From Spirochaetota bacterium (lineage in GTDB: Bacteria > Spirochaetota > UBA4802 > UBA5368), in the NCBI GenBank assembly GCA_025457965.1, contig JALOTJ010000001.1, positions 65,271-102,715 on the forward strand: a DNA stretch of 37,445 bases, given 5' to 3'. Positions 23,918-32,931 of this stretch are shown here, one piece after another. The translations under genes were made by a program, and so were the position numbers. Below the pieces are notes generated by a model, which saw nothing but the letters and a program-made list of their open reading frames with translations, was not told where the DNA came from and made no database searches. How positions within the stretch are numbered: the stretch's first letter is position 1; every line of letters starts with the position of its first letter.

Positions 23918-24834
23918 AGCGGGACGATTTCGTCACAGTCGGCGAGGACACGTATGGTATTGAAACTGTTGAGCACGTGCTCGGCAAGGAACTTGAAGTT
24001 GATGGTGTCGATGGTGTCCTCACCGGTGTGGTAGTTCTTGTTCCGGTAAAAGGCCGTGTCGGTAAGCATTATAGCCGGATACCCGTGCCTGTTGAACGAA
24101 TAGTGGTCGGAGTGGCTGATTCCCGGAATCGACGACGGCCCGACGATGTCCACGATTTCGCGCCGGGAGAACCGGTTGTAGACCTGTTTCCATGCGTAGG
24201 TATGCGGCGCCGATGATGGAAGTGAAACGACGGCGAGGAAATCACCCCGACGGGGAAGATGCTTCGCCATGTCCCGAAACGGCACATTCTGTTCATATCG
24301 CCTGTTTGCATACCCGAGCATCTCGAGGCAGATCATCAACTCTATATTGTCCTCGCGCTCCCTCGCGCAGCGGGCGCACACCATACTGCCCATGTTGTCA
24401 CCGGAAAAATAGGGCGGCTCCTCGAGTGTAAAGGCGACGAAACGAAGCGTCCTCTTAAACCTGAAGGGCGAAAGAAGCCTGAATAGCTCCAGGAGCCCGG
24501 CGATTCCCGTGGCGTTGTCATCGGCCCCCGGCGTGTCCTCTATGGTATCGTAGTGCGCCCCGATTAGAATGATCCCCTCGGGCGAAACGCTTCCCGGTAT
24601 TTCAGTACGGATGTTCGACACCCTTCGTCCCTCGACCAGGTACTCCTCGTCGATTACGGGGTTTCCACCGTCCGCGAACCGCTCGCGGATAAACCGTGCC
24701 GCGCCCTCGAGGTTTTCATAACGACGCAGGGTCCGCTCTCCCAGTTCCACCGAAAGGAAGTGCAGGATCTCCCGCGCATTGCGGGCGATACTTTTCTTAA
24801 CGCGGTATTCCGCTGGAAAATAGTCAGTGATCAC
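23908..24834 (-). CDS. M28-family zinc aminopeptidase
   Basis: The start is uncertain. An ATG at 25026 would overlap the hbd gene by 56 bases and run through AT-rich, intergenic-like sequence. A GTG at 24834 fits the family N-terminus better, giving 308 residues, but it has no good ribosome binding site. The two-zinc peptidase core is complete: H94 (GAHYDT), D105 (PGADDNATG), E138/E139 (TLEEPP), E171 (CLEMLGY) and H269 (NYHTGEDT), from the GTG. It should be a cytoplasmic aminopeptidase, because no signal peptide is seen from either start. The substrate is unknown. A promoter candidate at 24914-24942 supports the downstream start. Confidence 0.85.
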   Translation of the reverse strand: MITDYFPAEYRVKKSIARNAREILHFLSVELGERTLRRYENLEGAARFIRERFADGGNPVIDEEYLVEGRRVSNIRTEIPGSVSPEGIILIGAHYDTIEDTPGADDNATGIAGLLELFRLLSPFRFKRTLRFVAFTLEEPPYFSGDNMGSMVCARCAREREDNIELMICLEMLGYANRRYEQNVPFRDMAKHLPRRGDFLAVVSLPSSAPHTYAWKQVYNRFSRREIVDIVGPSSIPGISHSDHYSFNRHGYPAIMLTDTAFYRNKNYHTGEDTIDTINFKFLAEHVLNSFNTIRVLADCDEIVPLHC

Positions 24835-24913
24835 GTGATAGTTCCGATTGTTGACGCTGTCCGAGCCGGTGTAGTATGAAGTGTCAGGGCGCGAGGAATT
24901 GTCAATAATTATT

Positions 24914-24942
24914 ATTATAGTTGTATAACAACGTCTGATAAA
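24914..24942 (-). promoter_or_regulatory. Candidate promoter of the M28 peptidase gene
   Basis: On the minus strand TTTATC (24937-24942) and a consensus TATAAT (24914-24919) are 17 bases apart in an AT-rich gap after the hbd stop. It would place the transcript start near 24907, upstream of the GTG start at 24834. Confidence 0.4.
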
Positions 24943-24970
24943 TACGTCCTGTTCCGCCCCGCATGCGGCC

Positions 24971-25813
24971 TCAGTAAGTATAGAATCCCCTGCCCGACTT
25001 CCTCCCCTGATATCCCGCCGCCACATATTTCTTTAATAGCGGACACGGACGGTACTTGGTGTCTCCGAATCCCTTGTAGAGTTCGTCGAGTATGGCCAGT
25101 ACGATATCAAGCCCCACCATGTCCGCGAGTTCAAGCGGCCCCATCGGCTGATTCATCCCGAGCTTCATGACCTTGTCGATCGCCTCGACGGTTCCCGCTC
25201 CCTCGTAAAGGGCGAAGATCGCCTCGTTTATCATGGGCATCAGTATCCTGTTAGCGATGAAACCCGGATAATCCCGCGATTCTACGTACTCCTTGCCCGC
25301 CTTTTTTACTATCTGTTTCACCGTTTCGAAAGTCTCGCGCGTGGTGGCCAGCCCGCATATTATCTCGACCAGGCGCATGGCCCTGACCGGATTCATGAAG
25401 TGCAGGCCAATGACCGACTCCGGCCGCTTGGTCGCCGCAGCGATCGCGGTAATGGACTTCGACGAGGTGTTCGACGCGAGGATAACCCCCGGGCGGCATA
25501 TCCGGTCCAGTTCGACGAACACCTCTTTCTTGATGCCGAGATCTTCGGTGACGCACTCTATGACGATGTCGGCCTCCGAAAATGTCTCCAGATTCTCCCT
25601 CGTCTCAACATGCGATTCAAGCTCGGCCATGCGCATCGCGTCGAGCCTGCCCTTTCGCTCGTACCCGGTCAGGCGGTCGTGTATTTTCTCGCGGGCGGCG
25701 GCAAGCCTGTACGCATCGCGATCGTTCAGGATGACGCGGTATCCCGACTCGGCGAAGAACATCGCAAGGTCGCTACCCATAATCCCCGCACCGACAATAC
25801 CGAGAACCTCCAT
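24971..25813 (-). CDS. hbd: 3-hydroxybutyryl-CoA dehydrogenase
   Basis: The protein has 280 residues and a start with a good AGGTGG site. The N-terminal Rossmann fold has GAGIMGSD (GxGxxG). The catalytic motif includes S117 (ASNTSSKS), H138 (GLHFMNPV) and E150 (RLVEII), and the C-terminal half (ANRILMPMINEAIF, DMVGLDIVLAIL) forms the helical dimer domain. It oxidises or reduces the 3-hydroxy/3-keto acyl-CoA pair with NAD(P). The enzyme serves fermentation to butyrate, fatty acid oxidation or PHB-like pathways. No thiolase, crotonase or other acyl-CoA gene is adjacent, so the pathway is not settled here. Homologues are also named PaaH/FadB-N. Confidence 0.93.
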   Translation of the reverse strand: MEVLGIVGAGIMGSDLAMFFAESGYRVILNDRDAYRLAAAREKIHDRLTGYERKGRLDAMRMAELESHVETRENLETFSEADIVIECVTEDLGIKKEVFVELDRICRPGVILASNTSSKSITAIAAATKRPESVIGLHFMNPVRAMRLVEIICGLATTRETFETVKQIVKKAGKEYVESRDYPGFIANRILMPMINEAIFALYEGAGTVEAIDKVMKLGMNQPMGPLELADMVGLDIVLAILDELYKGFGDTKYRPCPLLKKYVAAGYQGRKSGRGFYTY

Positions 25814-25895
25814 GTCACCACCTCCACACGGTTTACATGAACACCGCGGCGCTGTACGCTGTCAACGAAAACAAGCGGACATCCGCGCTCCCCGC

Positions 25896-26852
25896 TCAGG
25901 TCACCCGGTTGCGCGCTTCTCCGCGTAAAAACGCCGCTATATTCGTCGCGACCTCTTCGACCAGGCGGCGCCTCGATTCGACGCTCGCCCATGCTATATG
26001 CGGCGTGATGATACAATTGGGCGCGCTAAGAAGCGGTTCGTCCTCCGGCGGCGGCTCCTCCTCCAGCACATCGAGCGCTGCCCCGGCGATCCGGCCCGAC
26101 CGGAGCGCCTGGTTCAGCGCTGCCTGGTCCACGATCGGCCCGCGCGCCATGTTCACTACGAAGGCCGTCCGTTTCATCCGTGAGAGGAATTCCGCGCCGA
26201 TAATGCCCCGCGACATCGGGCTAAGAGGAAGATGGATGCAGATGAAATCGGATCGTTCGGCGAGGTCGTTAAGTCCCACGCGCTCCCATCCTCCGTCATA
26301 CTTGACTCCTTCGCGCCCGAGTGCAATGATCCGCATTCCAAACGCACCGGCAAGCCGGGCTACCTCGCTTCCGATGGCGCCCATCCCCATTACGCCGAGC
26401 ACCTTCCCCTCAAGCTCGAATGTTGGCCAGGTACCCAGCGTGTAGATGAGCGAACGGGTCCACCTGCCGTCCCGGGCCGCCGCGTCGTAATCGACAAGAC
26501 GCGTGGCAAGCGCGAGGATGCATGCCAGGGTGAACTGAGCGACCGACGAAGTTGAATAGCCCGGTACGTTCGCCACGGCGATGCCGAGCCGGGAGGCCGC
26601 ATCGATGTCGATGTTATTGTACCCCGTTGCAGTAACCGCGATGAGCCGCAGGGCGGGACAGGCCCGCATAAGCCCCTCATCGAATACGCACTTATTGGTG
26701 ACGGCAACTGCAGCCCCCCGGAGTCTGGCCTGCATCTGCTCCGGAAGGGTAACGTCGTATTTTACCAGGGGACCTGTTTTTTCAAGCGAAGCAAAATCCA
26801 GGTCTCCGTAATCGACCGTAGCCGTATCCAAAAACACGGTCTTTGTATTCAT
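25896..26852 (-). CDS. D-2-hydroxyacid dehydrogenase (glycerate dehydrogenase/hydroxypyruvate reductase type)
   Basis: The ATG at 26852 is the first start where family similarity begins (MNTKTVFLDTATVDYGDLDF); 318 residues. The frame is open further upstream to 27023 but that part is unlike the family. The NAD-binding loop GMGAIG is at 156-161. Catalytic R237 (NMARGPIV), E266 (DVLEEEPP) and H285 (ITPHIAWAS) are all present. Such enzymes reduce 2-keto acids such as hydroxypyruvate or glyoxylate with NADH. The substrate cannot be told from the sequence. It is followed on the same strand by hbd after 82 bases and may share its transcript. It is divergent from gpmA. Confidence 0.9.
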   Translation of the reverse strand: MNTKTVFLDTATVDYGDLDFASLEKTGPLVKYDVTLPEQMQARLRGAAVAVTNKCVFDEGLMRACPALRLIAVTATGYNNIDIDAASRLGIAVANVPGYSTSSVAQFTLACILALATRLVDYDAAARDGRWTRSLIYTLGTWPTFELEGKVLGVMGMGAIGSEVARLAGAFGMRIIALGREGVKYDGGWERVGLNDLAERSDFICIHLPLSPMSRGIIGAEFLSRMKRTAFVVNMARGPIVDQAALNQALRSGRIAGAALDVLEEEPPPEDEPLLSAPNCIITPHIAWASVESRRRLVEEVATNIAAFLRGEARNRVT

Positions 26853-27184
26853 ATCGTCAAGCCACTCTCCAGCAAACGGATACGACGGCACCCGGTTTAC
26901 GTCCCCGTCACTTCCGTATCCGCGGTTTTCTGACATCCGGACGCGATGATCGTGCATGAATATGCCGAAATCTACAACCCCATTTTTTGCTTTCACCTGG
27001 TATTTATCTTCACGATTTATCACCGAACCGCCTGCACGCGGGCGGAACCTTGGGAATGACTTTTCTGCTTGTTTTTCGCTCCCAAACCGATTACTCTGAA
27101 AGTACGGGTTTGCGGCAATACCCGCGAGTCGTACCTGTATAATTCATCGAAACTGAAGGCGGCAGCGCGGCCGGGGAGTGTGCG
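26853..27184. other. Divergent intergenic region between the 2-hydroxyacid dehydrogenase and gpmA
   Basis: No gene is visible. A TATAAT (27138-27143) on the plus strand lies 41 bases before gpmA but lacks a good -35. CGGGT (27105-27109) can pair with ACCCG (27120-27124) just upstream of it. The left 170 bases read open in the dehydrogenase frame but lack family similarity. Confidence 0.4.
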
Positions 27185-27931
27185 ATGTATAAGCTGGTTC
27201 TTCTTCGCCACGGAGAGAGCGACTGGAACAGGGAAAACCGTTTCACCGGCTGGACCGATGTGGGGCTTTCCGAAAAGGGCGTGGTGGAGGCCAGGAGCGC
27301 GGCCACCCTGTTGCGCGATGGCGGCTTCATCTTTGATCAGGCGTTCACCTCGGTGCTCCGCCGGGCCATCCAGACGCTGTACATCGTGCTCGATGAAATG
27401 GACTTATTATGGATTCCCGTCGACAAGTCCTGGCGACTGAACGAACGTCATTATGGGGCGCTTCAGGGACTCAATAAGGCCGAAACCGCCGACAAGTACG
27501 GCGACGAACAGGTGCATATCTGGCGCCGAAGTTACGATGTCCCGCCGCCGCACCTCGACAGCGACGACCCGCGACATCCGCGCCACGACCCGCGCTATGC
27601 CGATGTTTCGCCTAAAGAGATCCCCGCGGGTGAGTGCCTTGCCGATACGGTGCGGCGTTTTATGCCTCTCTGGGACGAGACGATAAAACCCGCGGTCCTC
27701 AACGGTCAGCGCGTTATCATCGCCGCTCACGGCAACAGCCTTCGCGCGCTGGTCAAGCATCTCGACGGCATGACCGACGGGGCGATCGCCGAGCTCAACA
27801 TCCCCACGGGCATCCCCCTGGTCTATGAGCTCGACGAAAAGCTCGCACCGCTACGGCATTATTATCTCGGCGATGAGGATGCCGCGCGCAGGGCGGCCGA
27901 GGCGGTGGCCGCGCAGGCGAAGAAGAAATGA
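27185..27931 (+). CDS. gpmA: 2,3-bisphosphoglycerate-dependent phosphoglycerate mutase
   Basis: The 248-residue protein opens with [15 protein letters not shown], which includes the phosphorylated H9 in the RHG motif. E87 (LNERHYG) is the proton donor and H182 (AAHGNS) completes the site. It interconverts 3- and 2-phosphoglycerate. The length is typical of the dPGM family and the C-terminal tail is Ala/Lys-rich ([12 protein letters not shown]). GGGGAGTG precedes the ATG. It is followed after 35 bases by fbaB in the same direction, so the two glycolytic genes probably share a transcript. All catalytic residues are intact. Confidence 0.98.
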   Translation: MYKLVLLRHGESDWNRENRFTGWTDVGLSEKGVVEARSAATLLRDGGFIFDQAFTSVLRRAIQTLYIVLDEMDLLWIPVDKSWRLNERHYGALQGLNKAETADKYGDEQVHIWRRSYDVPPPHLDSDDPRHPRHDPRYADVSPKEIPAGECLADTVRRFMPLWDETIKPAVLNGQRVIIAAHGNSLRALVKHLDGMTDGAIAELNIPTGIPLVYELDEKLAPLRHYYLGDEDAARRAAEAVAAQAKKK

Positions 27932-27966
27932 AGAAATCAAAATAATAAAGCAGGGAGGGAAGGGGC

Positions 27967-29019
27967 ATGATCCAAACAATCAATAAACATTTAGGAGCGG
28001 ACGCAGACGCATTATTGGGGTATAAGGCTAAATTCCCCGCCGAGCATCTGCATCTGCCCGGCGGCGACTTTGTTGAGCGTATAATGCTCGTTTCCGATCG
28101 TCACCCGGCGGTGCTCCGAAACATGCAGCTCCTCTACAATACGGGCCGCCTCTCGGGCACCGGCTATTTGTCGATCCTTCCGGTCGACCAGGGGATCGAG
28201 CACAGCGCCGGAGCGTCGTTCGCCCCGAACCCGGTTTATTTCGACCCGGAAAATATCGTGAAGCTCGCTATCGAGGGCGGCTGTAATGCCGTGGCATCGA
28301 CCCTCGGCGTTCTGGGCGCGATCGCGCGGAAATACGCGCACCGCATTCCCTTCATCGTCAAGCTCAACCACAACGAACTGCTCACCTATCCCAACAAGCA
28401 CGACCAGATACTCTTCGCCGACGTCGACCAGGCCTTCGACATGGGGGCGGTCGCGGTGGGAGCCACCATCTACTACGGGTCCGAAGAAAGCACCCGACAG
28501 ATACAGGAGATCGCCGAGTCTTTCCGGTATGCGCATGAGCTTGGCCTGGTGACCGTGCTCTGGGCGTATCTGCGCAATAACGCCTTCCAGACCAAAGATG
28601 CGGATTATCATCTGGCTGCTGACCTTACCGGGCAGGCCAATCATTTGGCCGTAACAATCGAAGCGGACATCGTTAAGCAGAAACAGCCGGTCACCAACGG
28701 TGGATTCACGGCACTCAAATTCGGCAAGACCGACAAAAAGGTGTATTCCGAGCTCACCACGGATCACCCGATCGACCTCACGCGCTACCAGGTGATCAAC
28801 TGCTACATGGGACGAGCCGGACTCATTAATTCGGGGGGCGCGTCATCGGGCGAGAGCGATCTGGCCGAAGCGGTCACGACGGCGGTCATCAACAAGCGTG
28901 CCGGCGGCATGGGGCTCATCTCCGGCCGGAAGGCCTTTCAAAAGCCGATGAAGGACGGGGTCGCGATCCTCAACGCGATACAGGACGTTTATCGCTGCAA
29001 AGAGGTGACTATCGCATAG
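27967..29019 (+). CDS. fbaB: Class I fructose-bisphosphate aldolase, FbaB (DhnA) type
   Basis: The 350-residue protein has the same length as E. coli FbaB and closely matches what I recall of it through most of its length, for example [34 protein letters not shown] and [14 protein letters not shown]. The Schiff-base lysine is expected at K237 (EADIVKQK). It cleaves fructose 1,6-bisphosphate to dihydroxyacetone phosphate and glyceraldehyde 3-phosphate without metal. A very strong ribosome binding site (AGGGAGGGAAGGGGC) suggests high expression. It is placed with gpmA, and with pckG elsewhere in the window, in the gluconeogenic/glycolytic core. Its end overlaps the convergent hydrolase gene by 11 bases. 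Confidence 0.98.
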   Translation: MIQTINKHLGADADALLGYKAKFPAEHLHLPGGDFVERIMLVSDRHPAVLRNMQLLYNTGRLSGTGYLSILPVDQGIEHSAGASFAPNPVYFDPENIVKLAIEGGCNAVASTLGVLGAIARKYAHRIPFIVKLNHNELLTYPNKHDQILFADVDQAFDMGAVAVGATIYYGSEESTRQIQEIAESFRYAHELGLVTVLWAYLRNNAFQTKDADYHLAADLTGQANHLAVTIEADIVKQKQPVTNGGFTALKFGKTDKKVYSELTTDHPIDLTRYQVINCYMGRAGLINSGGASSGESDLAEAVTTAVINKRAGGMGLISGRKAFQKPMKDGVAILNAIQDVYRCKEVTIA

Positions 29020-29881
29020 GCGGCGGAACGACCAGCGGCAGCACCCGCTCGATGAAGAGATCGGGACGCTCCATCACGGGATTGTGGAGACTTTCAGGGA
29101 TCGACACTATACGCAAATTCGCGAAATAGCCCTCCACGACCTCCCTGAAGGCCTTGACCGGTCCGAAACTTCTGCCACCCTCCACGTAAATGGTCGGGAT
29201 TTCGCTGTGGTAATGAGCGTGGTAGAAGTCCCTGCGTTTTTTTGCGAAGCGGTAAATCGCGGTCATGAACGCGATTGCCGTGCGCACCGGCGTTCGCCTG
29301 AAACCCTCCTCGGTATAGCGCATACCGTTGCTGCCGCCCGCCACCTGCAACGGGAGGAAACTGTTCAGAAAGTGGAACCCCGCCATGCTCCGCAACAGCA
29401 TTCGGTAAAGAAAGGCGTTGAGGCCGGGCACAAGAATGAGGTGCAGGTACCACGGCAGAAAATCGTACACCTCGATGAGCACCAGCCTCTCTATCATCTC
29501 AGGATGGAGCCGTGCGAACTCCATCGCGGTGTTCCCGCCGAGACAGTTGCCGAAAAGGGAGACCCGCTCGTGTCCCAGTTCGCGTATAAAGCGCCTTCCC
29601 AGATCGACGAGATCTTCAATTGACAAATGGGTAAGCGGCCCGCTGGCGCCATAGCCCGGCCAGGCCGGTCGATACACGGTGTAATGTCGTGCAAAGGCCT
29701 TATGACAGAAGCCGAAGGTGTCCTCATCGCCTATCCATCCGTGATAAAATACCAGCGGCGGCCCGCTCCCGCTTTTCTTGTAGGATATCGAGGTGCCGTT
29801 AACTGCTATGCAGAGCGATTCCTCTTCCCGCGGCTGATCGACGACGTACTCGGGAATGGTTGCTATAGCGGAGGTATTCAT
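29009..29881 (-). CDS. Alpha/beta hydrolase with a cysteine at the nucleophile position
   Basis: The 290-residue protein has the alpha/beta hydrolase fold: oxyanion region [13 protein letters not shown] (about 44-56), nucleophile elbow [12 protein letters not shown] with C113 in place of Ser (GNCLGG instead of GxSxG), and a candidate base H266 ([10 protein letters not shown]). The acid residue may be E138 or E234. A Cys nucleophile is known in dienelactone hydrolase and a few esterase-like families. A long cap with aromatic residues ([18 protein letters not shown]) follows the elbow and would line a hydrophobic pocket. The substrate is unknown. It is 47 bases after the DUF4867 gene and may belong to the lysS operon. 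Confidence 0.9.
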   Translation of the reverse strand: MNTSAIATIPEYVVDQPREEESLCIAVNGTSISYKKSGSGPPLVFYHGWIGDEDTFGFCHKAFARHYTVYRPAWPGYGASGPLTHLSIEDLVDLGRRFIRELGHERVSLFGNCLGGNTAMEFARLHPEMIERLVLIEVYDFLPWYLHLILVPGLNAFLYRMLLRSMAGFHFLNSFLPLQVAGGSNGMRYTEEGFRRTPVRTAIAFMTAIYRFAKKRRDFYHAHYHSEIPTIYVEGGRSFGPVKAFREVVEGYFANLRIVSIPESLHNPVMERPDLFIERVLPLVVPPPMR

Positions 29882-29928
29882 AAGTGCCCACCAGTCTTAA
29901 TAATCCGCACATGCCGCCCGACGCAGAT

Positions 29929-30588
29929 TCATTTTATTCTAATCTCCGGGTTATCTCCGTGAATCCCGACGCAGGCGCCCCCCCTTGCCGGTTTGCTGTC
30001 CGCATGAGCAATAAGCCATTTGTTCCGCGCGAAAAGGAGCCGGTCGGCCCCGGCCGATGCTTTAGCCTCGAGGGGAAGATTCGTACCGACCGGAAGAACG
30101 ATAACGGCCCTGAAACCGGAGACGTCGGTGTTTATCGGAGCGAAATGCAAAACGAGCGGATAGAGTTCCACCACCGTGCCGCGGGGGAGAAAAAACGCGG
30201 ACGCCCTCAGCGGCGGGAAACTTCCATCACGATAATCCGAAAGCAGGCCCAGAAAAAGCAGAAGATCGGTCCCGGCCACAATAACCTCGCTCGATTTATG
30301 CCACTCCATCGCGTTCATCCGGCCGTTTCGCCCCGTACAGGTACCCGCCTGTATTGCGAGACCGCCGAAGACTCTGTCCCGAATCTCCGCCGCGAGCGGC
30401 ATGCCCTCGAGCTCGGGCACACCGGCGCGGTACTCCACTCCATCGACCGGCACTGGAAAAGCATCGAGGAACTCCGTAAACGAGGAAATAGCAAGACCGG
30501 GAACGATCCTTCCAAATCGTTCGAAATCCGGGTCTGTGCAACGCAGTATCCGGACGTCGGGGTTGAGGGCGCGTAGTCTGTCAATCAT
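29929..30588 (-). CDS. DUF4867-family cupin-like protein
   Basis: The ATG at 30588 (MIDRLRALNPDVRILRCTD) gives 219 residues; upstream codons in the same frame overlap the DedA gene and are excluded. The motif MEWHKSSEVIVAGTDLLLFLG and the beginning of the protein match the DUF4867 family as I recall it, which resembles cupins and ureidoglycolate lyase-like folds. The His and Glu of EWHKSSE could bind metal. The C-terminal part (AFFLPRGTVVELYP, LHFAPI) is beta-rich. The function is not established. Family members are often near sugar-metabolism genes, but here it follows lysS and dedA, only 5 bases after the dedA stop. Confidence 0.75.
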   Translation of the reverse strand: MIDRLRALNPDVRILRCTDPDFERFGRIVPGLAISSFTEFLDAFPVPVDGVEYRAGVPELEGMPLAAEIRDRVFGGLAIQAGTCTGRNGRMNAMEWHKSSEVIVAGTDLLLFLGLLSDYRDGSFPPLRASAFFLPRGTVVELYPLVLHFAPINTDVSGFRAVIVLPVGTNLPLEAKASAGADRLLFARNKWLIAHADSKPARGGACVGIHGDNPEIRIK

Positions 30589-30593
30589 GGCAA

Positions 30594-31238
30594 TCAGAAA
30601 ACGTATTTTATTACCGCAAATCCGCCCACGAGCAGCACCATGAATACTATCGCAAGCAGATTGAACCGCTTTTCGATGAACTCCCGTATCGGCAGGCCGA
30701 ACTTCCATATGAGGCCCGCGACAAGCAGAAAGCGCAGCGATCTGCTCACCAGCGACGCGACGGCGAATATGCCGAGGTCAATCTTCGCGACCCCCGCGGT
30801 GATTGTAATCACCTTATAGGGAAGCGGGGTAAAACCGGCGGTAAAGACGATCCAGAAGCCGAACTCCTCGTACAGCGCGGCCACCCGGTTGAAAACATCA
30901 ACGGTGAAGCCGGGAATATACTCGAAAAAAAACATCGCGATCGATGAAAAATCGCCGCCGGTATACCACAGGCCCCACCCTATCAAGTAGCCAAGCAGTC
31001 CCCCGGTGATGGACGCAACGGAACACGTGGCCGCATACTGCCATGCCTTCTCGCGGGCACCGAGAATAAGCGCGATGAGCAGGACGTCGGGTGGGATCGG
31101 AAAAAATGACGACTCGGCGAAGGCCAGTATGAACAGCGCTATCCCGCCGAAGGGCGACTCGGCCCATGAAAGCACCCAGTCGTAGAGATAGCGGTGCAGG
31201 TTCCAGCCGTAGCGCTCCCTGGTATAGCGAACTGGCAT
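30594..31238 (-). CDS. DedA/VTT-domain membrane protein
   Basis: The ATG at 31238 is preferred (MPVRYTRERYGWNLHRYLYD) with GGGACGGAAC upstream; 214 residues. It has about five to six hydrophobic segments and the VTT core: FAESSFFPIPPDVLLIALILG, GGLLGYLIGWGLWYTGG and FTAGFTPLPYKVITITAGVAK, with the conserved E and the F/P residues. DedA proteins act in lipid carrier or phospholipid transfer across the inner membrane (for example undecaprenyl phosphate) and in envelope fitness. The gene starts 10 bases after lysS stops, so it belongs to the lysS operon. The re-entrant loop residues are in place; the exact lipid is not known. Confidence 0.93.
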   Translation of the reverse strand: MPVRYTRERYGWNLHRYLYDWVLSWAESPFGGIALFILAFAESSFFPIPPDVLLIALILGAREKAWQYAATCSVASITGGLLGYLIGWGLWYTGGDFSSIAMFFFEYIPGFTVDVFNRVAALYEEFGFWIVFTAGFTPLPYKVITITAGVAKIDLGIFAVASLVSRSLRFLLVAGLIWKFGLPIREFIEKRFNLLAIVFMVLLVGGFAVIKYVF

Positions 31239-31248
31239 GTTCCGTCCC

Positions 31249-32736
31249 TTATTTCCCTTCAGGCCGAAGCAGCGGGAAGAGGATCGTGTCCTTGATCGAT
31301 GCGGTGTCGACAAAAAGCATGACGAGGCGGTCGATCCCTATGCCCATGCCGCCGGCCGGCGGCATGCCGTACTCGAGCGCGTTTATGTAATCGTAATCCA
31401 TCATCTGGGCCTCGTCGTCTCCGGCCTCCCTTTTGCGCACCTGGTCCTCGAAACGGGCCTTCTGGTCGAAGGGATCGTTCAGCTCGCTGAAGGCGTTCGA
31501 CATCTCGCGACCGGCGATAAAGATCTCGAAGCGTTCAACAAAATCGGGGTCATCCTCGCGTGACTTTGAAAGAGGCGAAAGCTCCCGTGGATAGTCGGTC
31601 ACGAAGACCGGCTGCACAAGATTGGGCTCGACCTTCTCCTCGAAGACCTCGCCCGCTATTTCCCATTTGCCCATCTTCCCGGGTGCCTTGATTCCGATCG
31701 ATTCGGCCGCGCGACGCGCCTCATCGACCGACGCGATTGAAGCGAAATCGATCCCGGAGTATTTTTTGATCAGCTCGACGAAAGAGGCCCGCTGCCATGG
31801 CGGCGCCAGGTCGATCATCGACCCCTGGTACTCGAGCTTCATGGACCCCAGAAGCTTCGCCGCCAGCTCCGATACCATCTCCTCGGCGATCTGCATCATC
31901 GTCTCGTAGTCGGCGTACGCCTCGTAAAGTTCAAGCATGGTGAACTCGGGATTGTGCCTCGTCGAAATGCCCTCGTTGCGGAAGTTCCTGTTGAGCTCGA
32001 ACACCTTCTCGAACCCTCCCACCAACAGGCGCTTCAGATACAGCTCGGGTGCGATGCGTAGATAGAGATCGATGTCCAGGGCGTTATGGTGCGTGATGAA
32101 CGGACGCGCGGCGGCGCCACCCGGTATGGCCTGCATCATCGGCGTCTCGACCTCGATATAACCGCGGTGCGTGAGGAACTCGCGCATACCGGTGATTATC
32201 CGGCTGCGCATGATGAAGTCCTGGCGCGTCTTCGGCGTGACGATGAGATCCACGTAGCGCTGGCGGTAGCGCATTTCCCGGTCGGCGAACTCGTCGAAGA
32301 GTACGCCGTCCTTCTCCTTTACCGACGGAAGCGGGCGGATGCATTTGGCGAGCAGCGTTAGCTTTTCGACGTGGATGCTGATCTCCCCCTGATTGGTCTT
32401 AAAGACGAAACCCGCGATGCCGACGATGTCGCCCAGGTCGAGCGACTTGAACAGATCGTAGCTCTCCCCGCCCATATCGTCCCTGCGCGCGTAGAGCTGT
32501 ACGGTGCCGGACTGATCCTCGAGATGGGCGAACGAGGCCTTGCCCATAACCCGTTTCGAACGCAACCTCCCGGCCACGCTTACCTGTGGTTTTTCATTCT
32601 CTTTGAATTCGCCTTTCGCCTGCTCGGCGGCGTGCGTGCGCCTATAGCGCGACGGATAGGGATTGATGCCTTTCTGCCTGTACTGCTCTATTTTCTCGAT
32701 ACGCTGGCGTACCAGGTCGTTAATCTCATCGCTCAT
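31249..32736 (-). CDS. lysS: Lysyl-tRNA synthetase, class II
   Basis: The 495-residue protein has an N-terminal OB-fold anticodon-binding domain (about 60-170, e.g. [21 protein letters not shown]) and a class II catalytic core. Motif 1 ([10 protein letters not shown]), motif 2 ([18 protein letters not shown]) and motif 3 ([13 protein letters not shown]) are complete. It charges tRNA-Lys with lysine using ATP. The C-terminal stretch [10 protein letters not shown] is intact, so it is functional. It heads a unit with dedA, the DUF4867 gene and probably the hydrolase gene. The start has GAGGAG 10 bases upstream. A promoter candidate lies at 32768-32797. Confidence 0.98.
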   Translation of the reverse strand: MSDEINDLVRQRIEKIEQYRQKGINPYPSRYRRTHAAEQAKGEFKENEKPQVSVAGRLRSKRVMGKASFAHLEDQSGTVQLYARRDDMGGESYDLFKSLDLGDIVGIAGFVFKTNQGEISIHVEKLTLLAKCIRPLPSVKEKDGVLFDEFADREMRYRQRYVDLIVTPKTRQDFIMRSRIITGMREFLTHRGYIEVETPMMQAIPGGAAARPFITHHNALDIDLYLRIAPELYLKRLLVGGFEKVFELNRNFRNEGISTRHNPEFTMLELYEAYADYETMMQIAEEMVSELAAKLLGSMKLEYQGSMIDLAPPWQRASFVELIKKYSGIDFASIASVDEARRAAESIGIKAPGKMGKWEIAGEVFEEKVEPNLVQPVFVTDYPRELSPLSKSREDDPDFVERFEIFIAGREMSNAFSELNDPFDQKARFEDQVRKREAGDDEAQMMDYDYINALEYGMPPAGGMGIGIDRLVMLFVDTASIKDTILFPLLRPEGK

Positions 32737-32767
32737 CTGATGCGTCTCCTCGCCTGAAGTAGTGCCT

Positions 32768-32797
32768 ATTACGGCGCCTCGGCCCCTTTCATGTCAA
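32768..32797 (-). promoter_or_regulatory. Candidate promoter of lysS
   Basis: On the minus strand TTGACA (32792-32797) matches fully; CGTAAT (32768-32773) matches the -10 at four positions, 18 bases away. It lies about 30 bases upstream of the lysS ATG at 32736. Confidence 0.5.
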
Positions 32798-32931
32798 ATT
32801 CTTTTTATAAGGGCCATCGCCCGCCGCAGACGGGGCACGAATCATTTTATGGTAGCCGGATACAACCGGATTTGTTTACTTGTCATAAGGGTCCATGACC
32901 CACCAAAACGCTACGGCAAGTACCGGAACAC

